Position numbers and translations under genes: made by a program. From contig NZ_VRYZ01000007.1 of assembly GCF_008064635.1 (NCBI RefSeq), forward strand, positions 124,001 through 188,000: a stretch of DNA of 64,000 bases, read 5' to 3'. Each line of letters begins with the position of its first letter. Position 1 is the stretch's first letter. This stretch comes from Parahaliea aestuarii (GTDB lineage: Bacteria > Pseudomonadota > Gammaproteobacteria > Pseudomonadales > Halieaceae). The notes under the pieces were generated by a model. The model did not search any database. It was not told the DNA's origin and saw only the letters and a program-made list of their open reading frames with translations. Positions 9,294 to 18,355 of the stretch are shown one piece after another.

Positions 9294-10745
9294 CTACTGG
9301 TATCCGATCAGCACTGCGACCACGACAAACACACTGGCCAGCAGCCACAACCCCAGGAACAAGCCGGCACTGGCGCGCAACCAGAGCGCCCAGTCGAGCC
9401 GCGCGGCGCCGAGGCTTGCCATCAGGCCGGCGGAGGTGGGCACCACCAGATTGCTGAGGCCGTCTCCCAACTGAAAAGCGAGCACGCTGACCTGGCGGCT
9501 GACGCCGACCAGGTCGCCCAGCGGCGCCATCAGGGGCATGGTCAGCGCCGCCTGGCCGGAGCCGGAGCTGACAAAGAAATTGAACACACTCTGGCCAAGC
9601 AGCATCAGCCAGGCAGCGGCCGTCGCCGGCAGGCCGTCCAGCGCCTGGGTGGCGTGGAACAGCAGGGTGTTCAGCAGGCTTGGCTGCTGCGGGTCATCGC
9701 CGCCCATCAGGTAAACAATGCCGCGGGCAAAGCCCACCACGAGCGCGGCGGGCAGAAGGTCGCTGGCGCCCCGCCTGAAGGCGGCCATGGCGCTGTTACC
9801 ACTCATGCCATTCAGACCAAAGACAACACCGAGCACGGCCGCAACCGCGCCCAGCACCACAAACTGGGTGGCGATTTCAGGCAGGTAGTAACCGGCCCGG
9901 GCCACACCCCAGATCAACCAGGCCAGGGTGGCCGCCAGCGCCAGCAATACCAGCCTGTCACCCCAGCCCAGCCCGGGTAGCGGCGCGCTGACGCCCGCCT
10001 CCGGCACGACCGCACGCCGCTCCCGGCGTGCCAGGCGCAACACCCAGACCAGGCTCAGCAGGGTAAACACAGCCCACATCACCAGCCGCAGTGACAGCCC
10101 CGACAGCAGGGGCAGGCCGGCAATGCCCTGGGCGATGGCGAGACTGAAGGGGTTCATCCAGGAAGTGGCAAAGCCGACCTGGGTGGCGAGATAGGTCACC
10201 ATCACCACCGTGCTGGCGCTGTAACCCAGACGCTGCAGTACCGGCATCAGGACCAGTACAAAGGGGGCCACCTCCTCGCCCATACCGAATACCGCTCCGG
10301 ACAGGGAAAACATCAGAAACAGGACCGCCAGCAGGATTCGACCGTCCCCGCGCGCCAGCCCCGTCATCGCACCAATGCCGCGATCCACCGCACCGGTGGC
10401 AGTGACAATACCGAAGGCGCCGCCCGTAAGCAGGATGAAGGCCATGATGCCGACGGCGCCGCCACTGCGGCTACCGGACACCAGGCCCTCGTAAAGCGCG
10501 TTGAACAGGCCCCGCTGTCCGTCAGCGGCGAACAGGGCCAGGGGCTGGCCGGCCACGGTTCGGAAACTGTCCGGGTCGACCCGGGGCGCCGCGTCAGCTG
10601 CTCCCTCAACCAGTAGAAACACACCCGGCTCCACCACAAAGCCGAGCCCGAACACCAGCAACGCAATGCCGGCCAGGATCAGGTAGGTGTCGGGCAGCCA
10701 GCGCTGTGCACCGCCGGCCGCCACAGCGGGGACCTCAGTCGACAA
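9294..10745 (-). CDS. YfcC/DcuC-type inner-membrane permease
   Basis: Hydrophobic polytopic protein (about 12 membrane segments, 483 residues) of the C4-dicarboxylate anaerobic carrier / YfcC family, with typical stretches LTGGAFGIVTATGAVDRGI, FGMGEEVAPFVLVLMP and SGSGQAALTMPLMAPLGDL. Relatives move dicarboxylates, or arginine and ornithine (ArcD-like). Here it most likely brings beta-aspartyl dipeptide or released amino acids across the inner membrane; the substrate is inferred. I chose TTG at 10745 (STEVPAVAAGG...) because it has GGGG about 9 bases upstream and overlaps the regulator stop, while the upstream ATG lies well inside the regulator gene and would add 31 non-hydrophobic residues. 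Confidence 0.82.
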   Translation of the reverse strand: MSTEVPAVAAGGAQRWLPDTYLILAGIALLVFGLGFVVEPGVFLLVEGAADAAPRVDPDSFRTVAGQPLALFAADGQRGLFNALYEGLVSGSRSGGAVGIMAFILLTGGAFGIVTATGAVDRGIGAMTGLARGDGRILLAVLFLMFSLSGAVFGMGEEVAPFVLVLMPVLQRLGYSASTVVMVTYLATQVGFATSWMNPFSLAIAQGIAGLPLLSGLSLRLVMWAVFTLLSLVWVLRLARRERRAVVPEAGVSAPLPGLGWGDRLVLLALAATLAWLIWGVARAGYYLPEIATQFVVLGAVAAVLGVVFGLNGMSGNSAMAAFRRGASDLLPAALVVGFARGIVYLMGGDDPQQPSLLNTLLFHATQALDGLPATAAAWLMLLGQSVFNFFVSSGSGQAALTMPLMAPLGDLVGVSRQVSVLAFQLGDGLSNLVVPTSAGLMASLGAARLDWALWLRASAGLFLGLWLLASVFVVVAVLIGYQ

Positions 10746-11610
10746 GGCTGCTATCCCCTTCAAGTATCTGGTTGATGCGGGAGATGGCCTCCAGCGCCTC
10801 CTCCCGGTGGTGGGCGCCAATGGCCATGACCAGGGCATTCAGCACAACATCGATTGCCGCCGTGGTACTGGTAAACGTCATGCCCTGGCAGGACACCGTC
10901 AACGCATGATCCACCAGCGAAACAGCCGGAGCGGTGGCGCGATCGGTCACCACCACCGTTGTGGCACCGCGCTCCCGTGCTTCGCGCAGCACTTCGAGGG
11001 TTTCCCGGGAATACGGCGGCAGCGAGAAGGCGAGCACCGCGTCACCCGGCCGCAGGGCTACCAGCTGCTCCCGCGGCGAGGTGTAGCGCGTGGTCAGGCT
11101 GTTGACACGCAACCCGTGCTCGGTGAACAGGTAGGCGGCCAGGTCGGCGAGGTGGGCCGAGATACCCAACCCGAAGGTGAACAGGTGGTCGGCGCCGGCG
11201 AGCTGCTGCGCCACCGCCTCAAACTCACTCCCGTCGACACTGGCCAGCGTCGCCTCGATATTGTGCTGGGCCAGTCGCGCTACCGCCGCCAGCGGCGCCT
11301 GGGTTGCGGCGGAGGCTGTCGTGCGGCGACCGCTGCCACGCTCTTCCCGCAGCGCCTCAACCAGAGCCATCTTCAGGCCCGCATAGCCCTTGTAGCCGAT
11401 GCGCTGGGCAAAGCGAACCACCGTTGCCTCGGATGCCCCGGTGCGCTCGGACACTTCCAGAATCGACAGAAAGGGCGCCTCCTCGAGATGCGCCAGCAGA
11501 TAGTCCGCAATCACCCGCTGCTGGGGTGACAGGGAGGCGCCGTGCTCGACGATGCGCCCTCGCAGGCCGGAAACGGCCGCCTCGACTGTAGTTGCCTGTT
11601 TTTTCATCAT
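10735..11610 (-). CDS. MurR/RpiR-family transcriptional regulator
   Basis: N-terminal winged helix-turn-helix of the RpiR type (about 20-95, with LSILEVSERTGASEATVVRF) followed by a C-terminal SIS domain (about 135-265). SIS domains bind phosphosugars in many relatives, but family members near amino-acid or peptide genes are known. It is the first gene of the operon and overlaps the permease start by 11 bases, so it probably controls this operon and itself. GGAG lies just ahead of tandem ATG codons. A perfect inverted repeat 43 bases upstream of the start is the obvious operator candidate. The effector is unknown. Confidence 0.88.
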   Translation of the reverse strand: MMKKQATTVEAAVSGLRGRIVEHGASLSPQQRVIADYLLAHLEEAPFLSILEVSERTGASEATVVRFAQRIGYKGYAGLKMALVEALREERGSGRRTTASAATQAPLAAVARLAQHNIEATLASVDGSEFEAVAQQLAGADHLFTFGLGISAHLADLAAYLFTEHGLRVNSLTTRYTSPREQLVALRPGDAVLAFSLPPYSRETLEVLREARERGATTVVVTDRATAPAVSLVDHALTVSCQGMTFTSTTAAIDVVLNALVMAIGAHHREEALEAISRINQILEGDSSLVD

Positions 11611-12009
11611 TGCTCCAACTTAATTGCAAGTTTAGTTTCAGTCAATATATTTAATGAAAGTTTTCATTCATTGGCGCGAAACTGAATTCATCGCTTACAG
11701 ACAGGGTATTCCTGCACCCACCATTCACCGCCTGAGTAGGGTGACACCAGGCTGGATATCGGTCTGAAGAAACCGACGACACAGGGAGGGCAGGCAGAGT
11801 ACGAAGCGACCAACTCCACGCGGGGGCGCGAAGGCAGTCAACTTGTCGGGAACCGTCACACGGGAATTTCAGATTCAGAGCGTTTGAACAGCGCGATTGA
11901 CGCGGTCAATGGGCTGTGTCGAGATGAGGGGGAATGCAGTTGTCGGTGTCCTCAACCTGGCCGGAAACCGCGCCTTGATAGAAGGCCCCGCGCACCTCCG
12001 GCGCCGGCC
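11611..12009. other. Promoter region of the rpiR-led operon plus unassigned sequence
   Basis: About 399 bases without a supported gene. The first 60 or so are AT-rich and hold the operator candidate and minus-strand promoter-like elements such as TTGACT near 11640. The rest (11720-12009) has a weak hairpin TCGGT...ACCGA and short open frames without family resemblance or a convincing start. I see nothing else in it. Confidence 0.5.
11653..11668. promoter_or_regulatory. Perfect palindrome, candidate RpiR-type operator
   Basis: AATGAAA (11653-11659), two bases, TTTCATT (11662-11668). It sits in the AT-rich region just upstream of the regulator start, where an autoregulatory operator would be expected. 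Related half-sites (TGAAAC, GTTTCA-like) occur around it. Binding by the adjacent regulator is inference. Confidence 0.6.
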
Positions 12010-12579
12010 TCACTGCGATTTACTGATATCGATCAAGTGCTTCCAGGGAAACTTTATCAACACATCCCTGCGCTCCTGCGGCGACCGGTCGCCGTCGATC
12101 AGGCGGTAGGACGCTATCAGGGTGGAGGCCTCTCCCGCACCGTCCGGCGGACCGTCGATACCGGTGATAACCAGGATGGATGTCGTGTCGCGGTCGTGGA
12201 AGATGTAGGTCAGCTCCCCGGGGTACTGCAGCTTTTCGCTGTAGCTCAAGCCGCCCTCGGCAAAGCCGGCGTTGAAATCCAGTTGCTCCGGAGGCAGCTG
12301 CGCCGGGTCGAACATCTCTTTCACCATGAATTTGAACAGAAAGCGCAGGGCCCGCCGGCCCCCGCCCAATGCGGTGTACTCGCACTGGCTGTAGAACACG
12401 GGAATATGCTCATTGGATGCTACCGGCTTCACCTCGCGCAGCAGGGTGTTGCTGGCCACGTCCTCGGTGAGGTAGCCGCAGGCATCGGGCACTGTCTCCA
12501 GGCGGGAGGGCAAACCCGCGAAGGCCGGGGCGGGTAGTTGCAGGCATACAAACAGTATTATCAGTCGCAGGTAAGCCAC
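12010..12579 (-). CDS. Exported protein of unknown function
   Basis: 189 residues with a clear signal peptide (MAYLRLIILFVCLQLPAPAFA). The mature part has two or three Cys (DACGYL, SQCEYT) and no motif I recognise. The start is GTG with GGGAG about 7 bases upstream. It stands alone, tail towards the regulator's promoter region and about 80 bases downstream of the PLP-enzyme gene stop, so it could be co-transcribed with that gene. It lies in the stretch that separates clpB from pgeF. No function is proposed. Confidence 0.75.
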   Translation of the reverse strand: MAYLRLIILFVCLQLPAPAFAGLPSRLETVPDACGYLTEDVASNTLLREVKPVASNEHIPVFYSQCEYTALGGGRRALRFLFKFMVKEMFDPAQLPPEQLDFNAGFAEGGLSYSEKLQYPGELTYIFHDRDTTSILVITGIDGPPDGAGEASTLIASYRLIDGDRSPQERRDVLIKFPWKHLIDISKSQ

Positions 12580-12662
12580 TCAGAATCTCCCTTCACCGTG
12601 TCACTTAACCATAGGTGCCCGCCAGCGAGAGGTCCAGCTGCAGTCACCGCAGCTACTGCTCC

Positions 12663-13727
12663 TCAGAGCGGCGCCAGCAACCCCGTTGTGTAGAAATCGT
12701 CCAGTTGCCGCTGGTAGGGCGCAATTTCAAACCCGTTGTCTGCGAGCCACTGCGGGTTGTAGTAAGTATTCAGGTAGCGCTCTCCGGAATCGCAGATCAT
12801 GGATACCACGCTGGCCTTGCGACCCTCGGCATTCAGGCGGGAGATGAGCTGGAAGGCCGCGTAGAGATTGGTGCCGGTCGATCCGCCGCAGCGACGGTTG
12901 AGCAGCTTCTCCAGAAAGTGGATGGTGGCGTAGGAGGCGGCGTCCGGCACCTTGATCATCTCGTCGATAACCGAGGCGACGAAGGAGGGCTCCACCCGGG
13001 GCCGGCCGATCCCCTCGATGCGGGACCCCTGCTGCGACACCAGCGAACGGTCGCCGCTGTGGAAGTAGTCAAAGAACACCGAGTGCTCCGGGTCGGCCAC
13101 GCACAGCCGGGTGGGGTGGCATTTGTAGCGGATAAAGCGACCGATCGTCGCCGAGGTGCCGCCGGTCCCCGCGCCGACCACGATCCACGCAGGGACCGGC
13201 AGGGGTTCCAGCGCCATCTGCGCATAGATGGACTCCGCAATATTGTTGTTCCCCCGCCAGTCAGTGGCCCGTTCAGCGTAGGTGAACTGGTCCATGTAAT
13301 GGCCACCCAGTTCATCGGCCAGCCGTGCGGATTCCGCATAGATGTCCTTCGCCTCGACCAGGTGGCACTGGCCATTGTAGAAGGTGATCTTGTCGATCTT
13401 TTCCTGGGAGGTGCCGCGGGGAATCACGGCAATGAATGGCAGGCCGAGCAACTGGGCGAAGTAGGCTTCGGAGATGGCCGTACTGCCGGAGGAGGCCTCG
13501 ATGATCGGCGTGTCCTCCTGAATCAGGCCGTTGCAGAGCCCGTACAGGAACAGGGAGCGGGCCAGCCGGTGCTTGAGACTGCCGGTGGGGTGGGTCGATT
13601 CGTCCTTCAGATAGAGCGATACGTGCTCGACGGCGGGCAGTTCCACCTTGAGCAAATGCGTATCGGAGGAGCGCTGGATATCCGCCTCGATAATGGCGAT
13701 GGCGCGATTGATCCATGGTTTGCTCAT
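12663..13727 (-). CDS. PLP-dependent cysteine-synthase-family enzyme
   Basis: Fold type II PLP enzyme (354 residues) related to cysteine synthase and to the Cds1-type L-cysteine desulfhydrases. The PLP lysine is in [12 protein letters not shown], the substrate/phosphate loop is [11 protein letters not shown], and the glycine-rich PLP-phosphate loop is [13 protein letters not shown]. Compared with CysK it has a longer N-terminus and a C-terminal RYLNTYYN block typical of this subgroup. The reaction could be synthesis or breakdown of cysteine; the sequence does not decide. I start at MSKPWINRA (13727) because the 17 residues before it look non-coding; the ribosome site is weak either way. Confidence 0.85.
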   Translation of the reverse strand: MSKPWINRAIAIIEADIQRSSDTHLLKVELPAVEHVSLYLKDESTHPTGSLKHRLARSLFLYGLCNGLIQEDTPIIEASSGSTAISEAYFAQLLGLPFIAVIPRGTSQEKIDKITFYNGQCHLVEAKDIYAESARLADELGGHYMDQFTYAERATDWRGNNNIAESIYAQMALEPLPVPAWIVVGAGTGGTSATIGRFIRYKCHPTRLCVADPEHSVFFDYFHSGDRSLVSQQGSRIEGIGRPRVEPSFVASVIDEMIKVPDAASYATIHFLEKLLNRRCGGSTGTNLYAAFQLISRLNAEGRKASVVSMICDSGERYLNTYYNPQWLADNGFEIAPYQRQLDDFYTTGLLAPL

Positions 13728-13810
13728 GGGTGTGTCCCCGGTCTTCGCCCTTGTCGATGCGGGCATTGTCGCAGACACCGCGCCCTCAGGCAGGATTTTT
13801 CAACAGCCGC

Positions 13811-14572
13811 TCAGGTAGCGAAGCAAATTACCGACGCCATGCGCCCGGTCTGCCCGTCCCGGCGATAGGAAAAGAAACGCTCTTCGTCACTGAAGGTACA
13901 CAGGCCGCCACCGTAGACCGCGCTCACCCCCGCGGAGGCAAGGCGCAGCCGTGCCAGCTGGAAGATATCCGCCAGGAAGCGGCCGGGCCGGGATGACGGG
14001 GTAAAGCAGCTGGCCACGTCCTCACCGCGAACTGATACCGCACTATGACGCGAAGCCGCGCTTTGACAAAACGCTTCGCGCACCTCCGGGCCGACTTCAA
14101 AGGCGGCGGGGCCGATAGCGGGACCGAGCCAGGCCAGCAGCTCGTCGGGGTCACAGGGCATGGCGGCCACGGTGGCTTCGAGCACGCCGGCCTGCAGGCC
14201 GCGCCAGCCGGCGTGGGCGGCGGCAACACAGGTGGCATCGCGATCACAGAACAGAACCGGCAGGCAGTCGGCGGTGAGTACGGTGCAGGCGATGCCGGGC
14301 TCGGTACTGACCGCGGCGTCTGCCTCGGGAATACCGTCCCCACGCGCGGCTACAACGGCGGTGCCGTGCACCTGGTTGAGCCACTGCAAATCGCAACCCT
14401 CTGGCAGGTGCTGCCGTAACTGCTGCCGGTTGGCGGCGACATGCATGGGATCGTCGCCGACGTGATGCCCCAGGTTCAGGCCCTGGCAGGGGGGCCGGGA
14501 ATGGCCACCGGCCCGGGTGGTACTGAAAGCAATCACGCCGCCCGGGGCGGGCCAGTCGGCGGGGATGATCAT
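13811..14572 (-). CDS. pgeF: PgeF/YfiH-family purine nucleoside phosphorylase (laccase domain)
   Basis: Member of the Cu-oxidase_4 family once called polyphenol oxidase; characterised members act on purine nucleosides or correct peptidoglycan composition (PgeF in E. coli). The three zinc ligands are recognisable: His in QVHGT, Cys in TADCLPVLF, and His in AAHAGWRGL. At 253 residues it has the usual length. The ATG at 14572 comes one base after the rluD TGA (TGAGATG), so the two genes are translationally coupled, the same pairing as in Pseudomonas and E. coli. Upstream in-frame codons inside rluD were discarded. Confidence 0.93.
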   Translation of the reverse strand: MIIPADWPAPGGVIAFSTTRAGGHSRPPCQGLNLGHHVGDDPMHVAANRQQLRQHLPEGCDLQWLNQVHGTAVVAARGDGIPEADAAVSTEPGIACTVLTADCLPVLFCDRDATCVAAAHAGWRGLQAGVLEATVAAMPCDPDELLAWLGPAIGPAAFEVGPEVREAFCQSAASRHSAVSVRGEDVASCFTPSSRPGRFLADIFQLARLRLASAGVSAVYGGGLCTFSDEERFFSYRRDGQTGRMASVICFAT

Positions 14573-14573
14573 C

Positions 14574-15548
14574 TCAGTAGTCCCGCTTCGCGATGGGCGG
14601 ATCGTCTTCGGCCAGCACGGTGAGCAGGTCCTCGATGTCACGCGGCAGCGGGCACTCAAAGTGCATGGGCTCGCCTGTTGCGGGGTGCTCGAGCCCCAGG
14701 GCCTCGGCGTGCAGGGCCTGGCGGGGGAAGCCGCGCAGTGTTTCGATCAGCCGCTGGGAGGCCCCCTTGGGGATGCGCGGGCGGCCGCCGTAAGTGGGGT
14801 CGCCGATCAGCGGGTATTTGCGGTGGGCCATGTGCACACGAATCTGGTGGGTGCGGCCGGTCTCCAGGGTAACGGCGATACGGGTGTGGTGACCGAAGCG
14901 CTTGGCGATACGGTAGTGGGTGACCGCGGGTTTACCGCCCACCGACAACACCGCCATTTTCTTGCGCGAGCGCGGATGGCGGCCCATGGGCGCATCGATA
15001 GTGCCGCCGCCGGTCATGGCGCCGATGCACACTGCGCAGTACTGGCGTTTGACGGTGCGGGCCTGCAGCTGGTCCACCAGGTCGTGGTGGGCCTGCAGGG
15101 TTTTGGCGGCCACCATCAGGCCGGAGGTTTCCATGTCCAGGCGGTGCACGATTCCGCCGCGCGGCAACTGCGCCATGCCCGGGGCGTGATTCAACAGGGC
15201 GTTGACCAGGGTGCCATCAGCGTGGCCGGCAGCCGGGTGCACCACCAATCCGGCGGGCTTGTTCAGCACCAGCATACTGTCGTCTTCGTAGACGATATCG
15301 AGGTCGATGGCCTGGGGCTGCCAGCTCACTTCGTCCTCAAGCTCCGCGTCCAGCGTGAGTTGACCGCCTTCGCGCACCTTGTCCCGGGGGCGGCAACTGA
15401 CGCCGTCCAACAGCAATTCGCCGCGTTTGATCCAGCTCTGCAGACGGGAGCGGGAGAAATCGGGGAAGAGTTGTGCGGCGGCGGCATCGAGTCGCTCGCC
15501 GTCAAGTTCGGCCGGAATGGTGGCCTGTTCGCGGATGGTGTCCGCCAT
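14574..15548 (-). CDS. rluD: 23S rRNA pseudouridine synthase RluD
   Basis: Makes pseudouridines 1911, 1915 and 1917 in helix 69 of 23S rRNA during large-subunit assembly. An N-terminal S4 domain (about 15-80, SRSRLQSWIKRGELLLDG) precedes the RluA-type catalytic domain with the motif GGIVHRLDMETSGLM, in which the Asp of HRLD is the nucleophile, and GRTHQIRVHMAH. Start at MADTIREQ (15548) gives 324 residues, like E. coli RluD; the 33 extra residues upstream have no counterpart. It is divergent from bamD, an arrangement conserved in many gammaproteobacteria, and overlaps into the pgeF unit downstream. Confidence 0.95.
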   Translation of the reverse strand: MADTIREQATIPAELDGERLDAAAAQLFPDFSRSRLQSWIKRGELLLDGVSCRPRDKVREGGQLTLDAELEDEVSWQPQAIDLDIVYEDDSMLVLNKPAGLVVHPAAGHADGTLVNALLNHAPGMAQLPRGGIVHRLDMETSGLMVAAKTLQAHHDLVDQLQARTVKRQYCAVCIGAMTGGGTIDAPMGRHPRSRKKMAVLSVGGKPAVTHYRIAKRFGHHTRIAVTLETGRTHQIRVHMAHRKYPLIGDPTYGGRPRIPKGASQRLIETLRGFPRQALHAEALGLEHPATGEPMHFECPLPRDIEDLLTVLAEDDPPIAKRDY

Positions 15549-15683
15549 CTGTATACCTGCTGTGCTGTTGGCCGCCCGGCGGCCGGATTGAATGCGATTG
15601 GCGCCCTGTTTAAGCCCTTGCGCCACTGTGGTTAAATACGCCACCACAGTCCCGTCAAGTCTAACACGCGAGCGGTTGCCAAC

Positions 15684-16568
15684 TTGTTGAAATCACTGAA
15701 AATCATTGCCCCGATCCTGCTGGCGGGGGCTCTCGCTGCCTGCTCCGGCAACGACGGACCCGACATTGCCGCCGACGCCGGCGAGCAGCAGATGTACGAG
15801 GAGGCCCAGCGCTACCTCAACAATAGCAACTACGACCTGGCGGTGCGCAGCCTCCAGCTACTGGAGTCCCGCTACCCCTTCGGCAAATACGCCGAGCAGT
15901 CCCAGCTGGAAATCATTTACGCCCACTACGGCGCCTACGAGCACGAGGCGGCCGTGGAAGCGGCGGATCGTTTTATCCGCCTGCACCCCCAACACCCCAA
16001 TGTCGACTACGCCTACTACATGAAGGGCCTGGCGGCCTACTCCGGCGGGCAGGATATCTTCGCGCGCTTCCTGCCCACCGATGACACCAAACGCGATACC
16101 AGCCAGGCCAAAGAGGCCTTTGCCGAGTTCGCCCAGCTGGTGTCCCGCTTCCCGGCAAGTCCCTACGCGGCCGACGCCCGGGCCCGTATGGTCCACCTGC
16201 GCAATCTGCTGGCGCGCAATGAAATCAATGTGGCCAACTACTATTTCCGTCGCGGCGCGTATCTGGCCGCGGCCAACCGCGGCCGCTATGTGGTGGAGCA
16301 CTTCCAGCACACCCCCGCCGTGGCCGACGGCCTGGCGGTGATGGCCCAGGGCTATATTCTGCTGGGGATGAACGACCTGGCCCAGGACGCCATCGATGTG
16401 CTGGTGCTGAACTACCCGGATCACCCCTCACTCAACCGGGACGGCGAATTCGAGAGCAGCTACACCCTCGAGGGCGCGCAGCGCTCCCTGATCAACAAGG
16501 CCACCTTCGGCCTGTTCGATCCGCCCGAGCCGCCGCAGTTTGACAGCCGCGAGCAGTACGAGGGTTAA
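15684..16568 (+). CDS. bamD: Outer-membrane assembly lipoprotein BamD
   Basis: Essential lipoprotein of the BAM complex that inserts beta-barrels into the outer membrane. It has a lipoprotein signal peptide with lipobox LAAC (Cys20) and five TPR-like repeats (for example [21 protein letters not shown]-type helices with conserved Tyr/Pro positions). Length (294) is close to the family. The start is TTG, immediately followed by a second TTG codon, so the exact start is uncertain by one codon. Its last four bases overlap the stop of nadE on the other strand. Confidence 0.94.
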   Translation: MLKSLKIIAPILLAGALAACSGNDGPDIAADAGEQQMYEEAQRYLNNSNYDLAVRSLQLLESRYPFGKYAEQSQLEIIYAHYGAYEHEAAVEAADRFIRLHPQHPNVDYAYYMKGLAAYSGGQDIFARFLPTDDTKRDTSQAKEAFAEFAQLVSRFPASPYAADARARMVHLRNLLARNEINVANYYFRRGAYLAAANRGRYVVEHFQHTPAVADGLAVMAQGYILLGMNDLAQDAIDVLVLNYPDHPSLNRDGEFESSYTLEGAQRSLINKATFGLFDPPEPPQFDSREQYEG

Positions 16569-18196
16569 TCCCCCAGCGTCCAGCCCGAGGTGATCGGGTA
16601 GCGGCGGTCGCGGCCGAAGCCGCGCTGGGTGATACGCACCCCGATCGGCGCCTGGCGTCGCTTGTACTCGTTCAGGTCCACCAGGCGCAGCACCCGGTGC
16701 ACATCTTCCGGCACCATGCCCGCGGCGATGATAGCTGAGGCGCTGCAGTCCTGCTCCACATACATCTCCAGGATACGGTCCAGCACGTCGTACTCCGGCA
16801 GGCTGTCCTGGTCTTTCTGGTCCGGGCGCAGTTCCGCTGAGGGCGGGCGCTCGATCACCCGCTCGGGGATACACGGTCCCAAGGCATTGCGGTAACGGCA
16901 AAGTTCGTAGACCAGGGTCTTGGGCACATCCTTCAATACGTCAAAGCCGCCGGCCATGTCCCCGTACAGGGTGGAATAGCCCACCGCCAGCTCGCTCTTG
17001 TTGCCGGTGGTCAGCACCAGCAGGCCCTTCTTGTTGGAGATGGACATCAACACCACCCCGCGGCAGCGCGCCTGCAGGTTTTCCTCGGTGGTGTCGGGCG
17101 CCAGGCCGGCGAACTCCTCGGCCAGTGACGCCATAAAGGACTCGTACATCGGCTCGATGGAAATCACCTTGTGCTTCACGCCCAGGGTGCGGGATTGCTC
17201 GGCGGCGTCCTCCACACTCATCTGCGAGGTGTAGCGGAAAGGCATCATCACCGCTTCCACCCGCTCCGGGCCCAGGGCCTCCACCGCCACCGCCAGGGTG
17301 AGGGCGGAATCCACCCCGCCGGACAGGCCCAGCACCACACCGCGAAAACGGTTCTTGTTCACATAATCCCGCACCCCCAGCACCAGGGCGTGCCAGGTGG
17401 CAGCCAGCTCGTCCAGGGGCGGCGCCACGTCGAGACCGCTGAAGGTTACGCCGCCGGCCTCGCAGCCGGCCCTCAGCCAGTACTCGCCCTCATCGAAATT
17501 GGGCGCCGCGGCGCAGACCTCACCCTGGGCGGACACGGCGAAAGAGCCGCCGTCGAACACCAGTTCATCCTGCCCGCCCACCTGGTTCACGTAGACGATG
17601 GGCAAGCTGGCGCTGCGGGCGCGCTCACCGACCAAACGCCAGCGCTCGTCGCGCTTGCCGCGATGATAGGGAGATGAGTTGATATTGATCATCAGTTCAG
17701 CGCCGGCCTCGGCGGCCTGGCGGGTGGGGGCGGGCTCCCAGATATCCTCGCACACGGTAAGCGCCACCTTTACACCCTGGATGTCGACGACACAGGGTGC
17801 GTCACCGGGCTGGAAGTAGCGTTTTTCGTCAAACACCTGGTAGTTGGGCAGGCACTGCTTGCGGTACTCCGCGACCACCTGGCCCCGGTGCAGCACGCCG
17901 GCCACGTTGTACAGGGCGCCGGCGATGCGGCGGGGGTAGCCCAGTATGATCCAGCCGTCGCCGGTCATGGCGTTGCAGATTTGCTCCAGCGCCTTGGCCA
18001 CCCGGATTTCAATACTCGGGCGCAGCAGCAGATCCTCCGGCGGGTAGCCGCTGAGGGTGAGCTCGGGAAATACCACCAGCGGGGCACTGCAGGTGGACTC
18101 GGCCCGTTTCAGGGTCTCGATCACCTTGTCGGTATTGACCTCAAAGCCACCCACCAGGGTATTCATCTGGGCCATCAGAATGTTCAGGGTTGTCAT
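16565..18196 (-). CDS. nadE: Glutamine-dependent NAD+ synthetase
   Basis: Last step of NAD synthesis: deamido-NAD + ATP + glutamine to NAD+. The N-terminal nitrilase-type glutaminase domain (about 1-255) shows the Glu in [10 protein letters not shown], the Lys in YRKQCLPN and the Cys in [10 protein letters not shown]. The C-terminal synthetase domain has the P-loop [24 protein letters not shown] and a Lys/Arg-rich end. At 543 residues it belongs to the two-domain bacterial type. Stop codons of nadE and bamD overlap tail to tail; the start is divergent from pilS with about 160 bases between. Confidence 0.96.
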   Translation of the reverse strand: MTTLNILMAQMNTLVGGFEVNTDKVIETLKRAESTCSAPLVVFPELTLSGYPPEDLLLRPSIEIRVAKALEQICNAMTGDGWIILGYPRRIAGALYNVAGVLHRGQVVAEYRKQCLPNYQVFDEKRYFQPGDAPCVVDIQGVKVALTVCEDIWEPAPTRQAAEAGAELMININSSPYHRGKRDERWRLVGERARSASLPIVYVNQVGGQDELVFDGGSFAVSAQGEVCAAAPNFDEGEYWLRAGCEAGGVTFSGLDVAPPLDELAATWHALVLGVRDYVNKNRFRGVVLGLSGGVDSALTLAVAVEALGPERVEAVMMPFRYTSQMSVEDAAEQSRTLGVKHKVISIEPMYESFMASLAEEFAGLAPDTTEENLQARCRGVVLMSISNKKGLLVLTTGNKSELAVGYSTLYGDMAGGFDVLKDVPKTLVYELCRYRNALGPCIPERVIERPPSAELRPDQKDQDSLPEYDVLDRILEMYVEQDCSASAIIAAGMVPEDVHRVLRLVDLNEYKRRQAPIGVRITQRGFGRDRRYPITSGWTLGD

Positions 18197-18355
18197 GCTG
18201 CCTCTGCCGGTACCGCGTCAGGGGCGTATTCTCCGGGAAAGCGCCAGCCATCGCCAGCCCCGGTGGTGGCCAGATCCTCGACACAGGTGCATTGGGTGCT
18301 GGTACACTGAGGCCGGCTGTCCCGAGCCACTCCACCACAACAACCACGGTGCCCT

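Noticed and set aside
11884-12537. 217-codon plus-strand frame
   Set aside because: Mostly antisense to the exported protein gene at 12010-12579, which has a signal peptide and ribosome site; the plus frame has neither.
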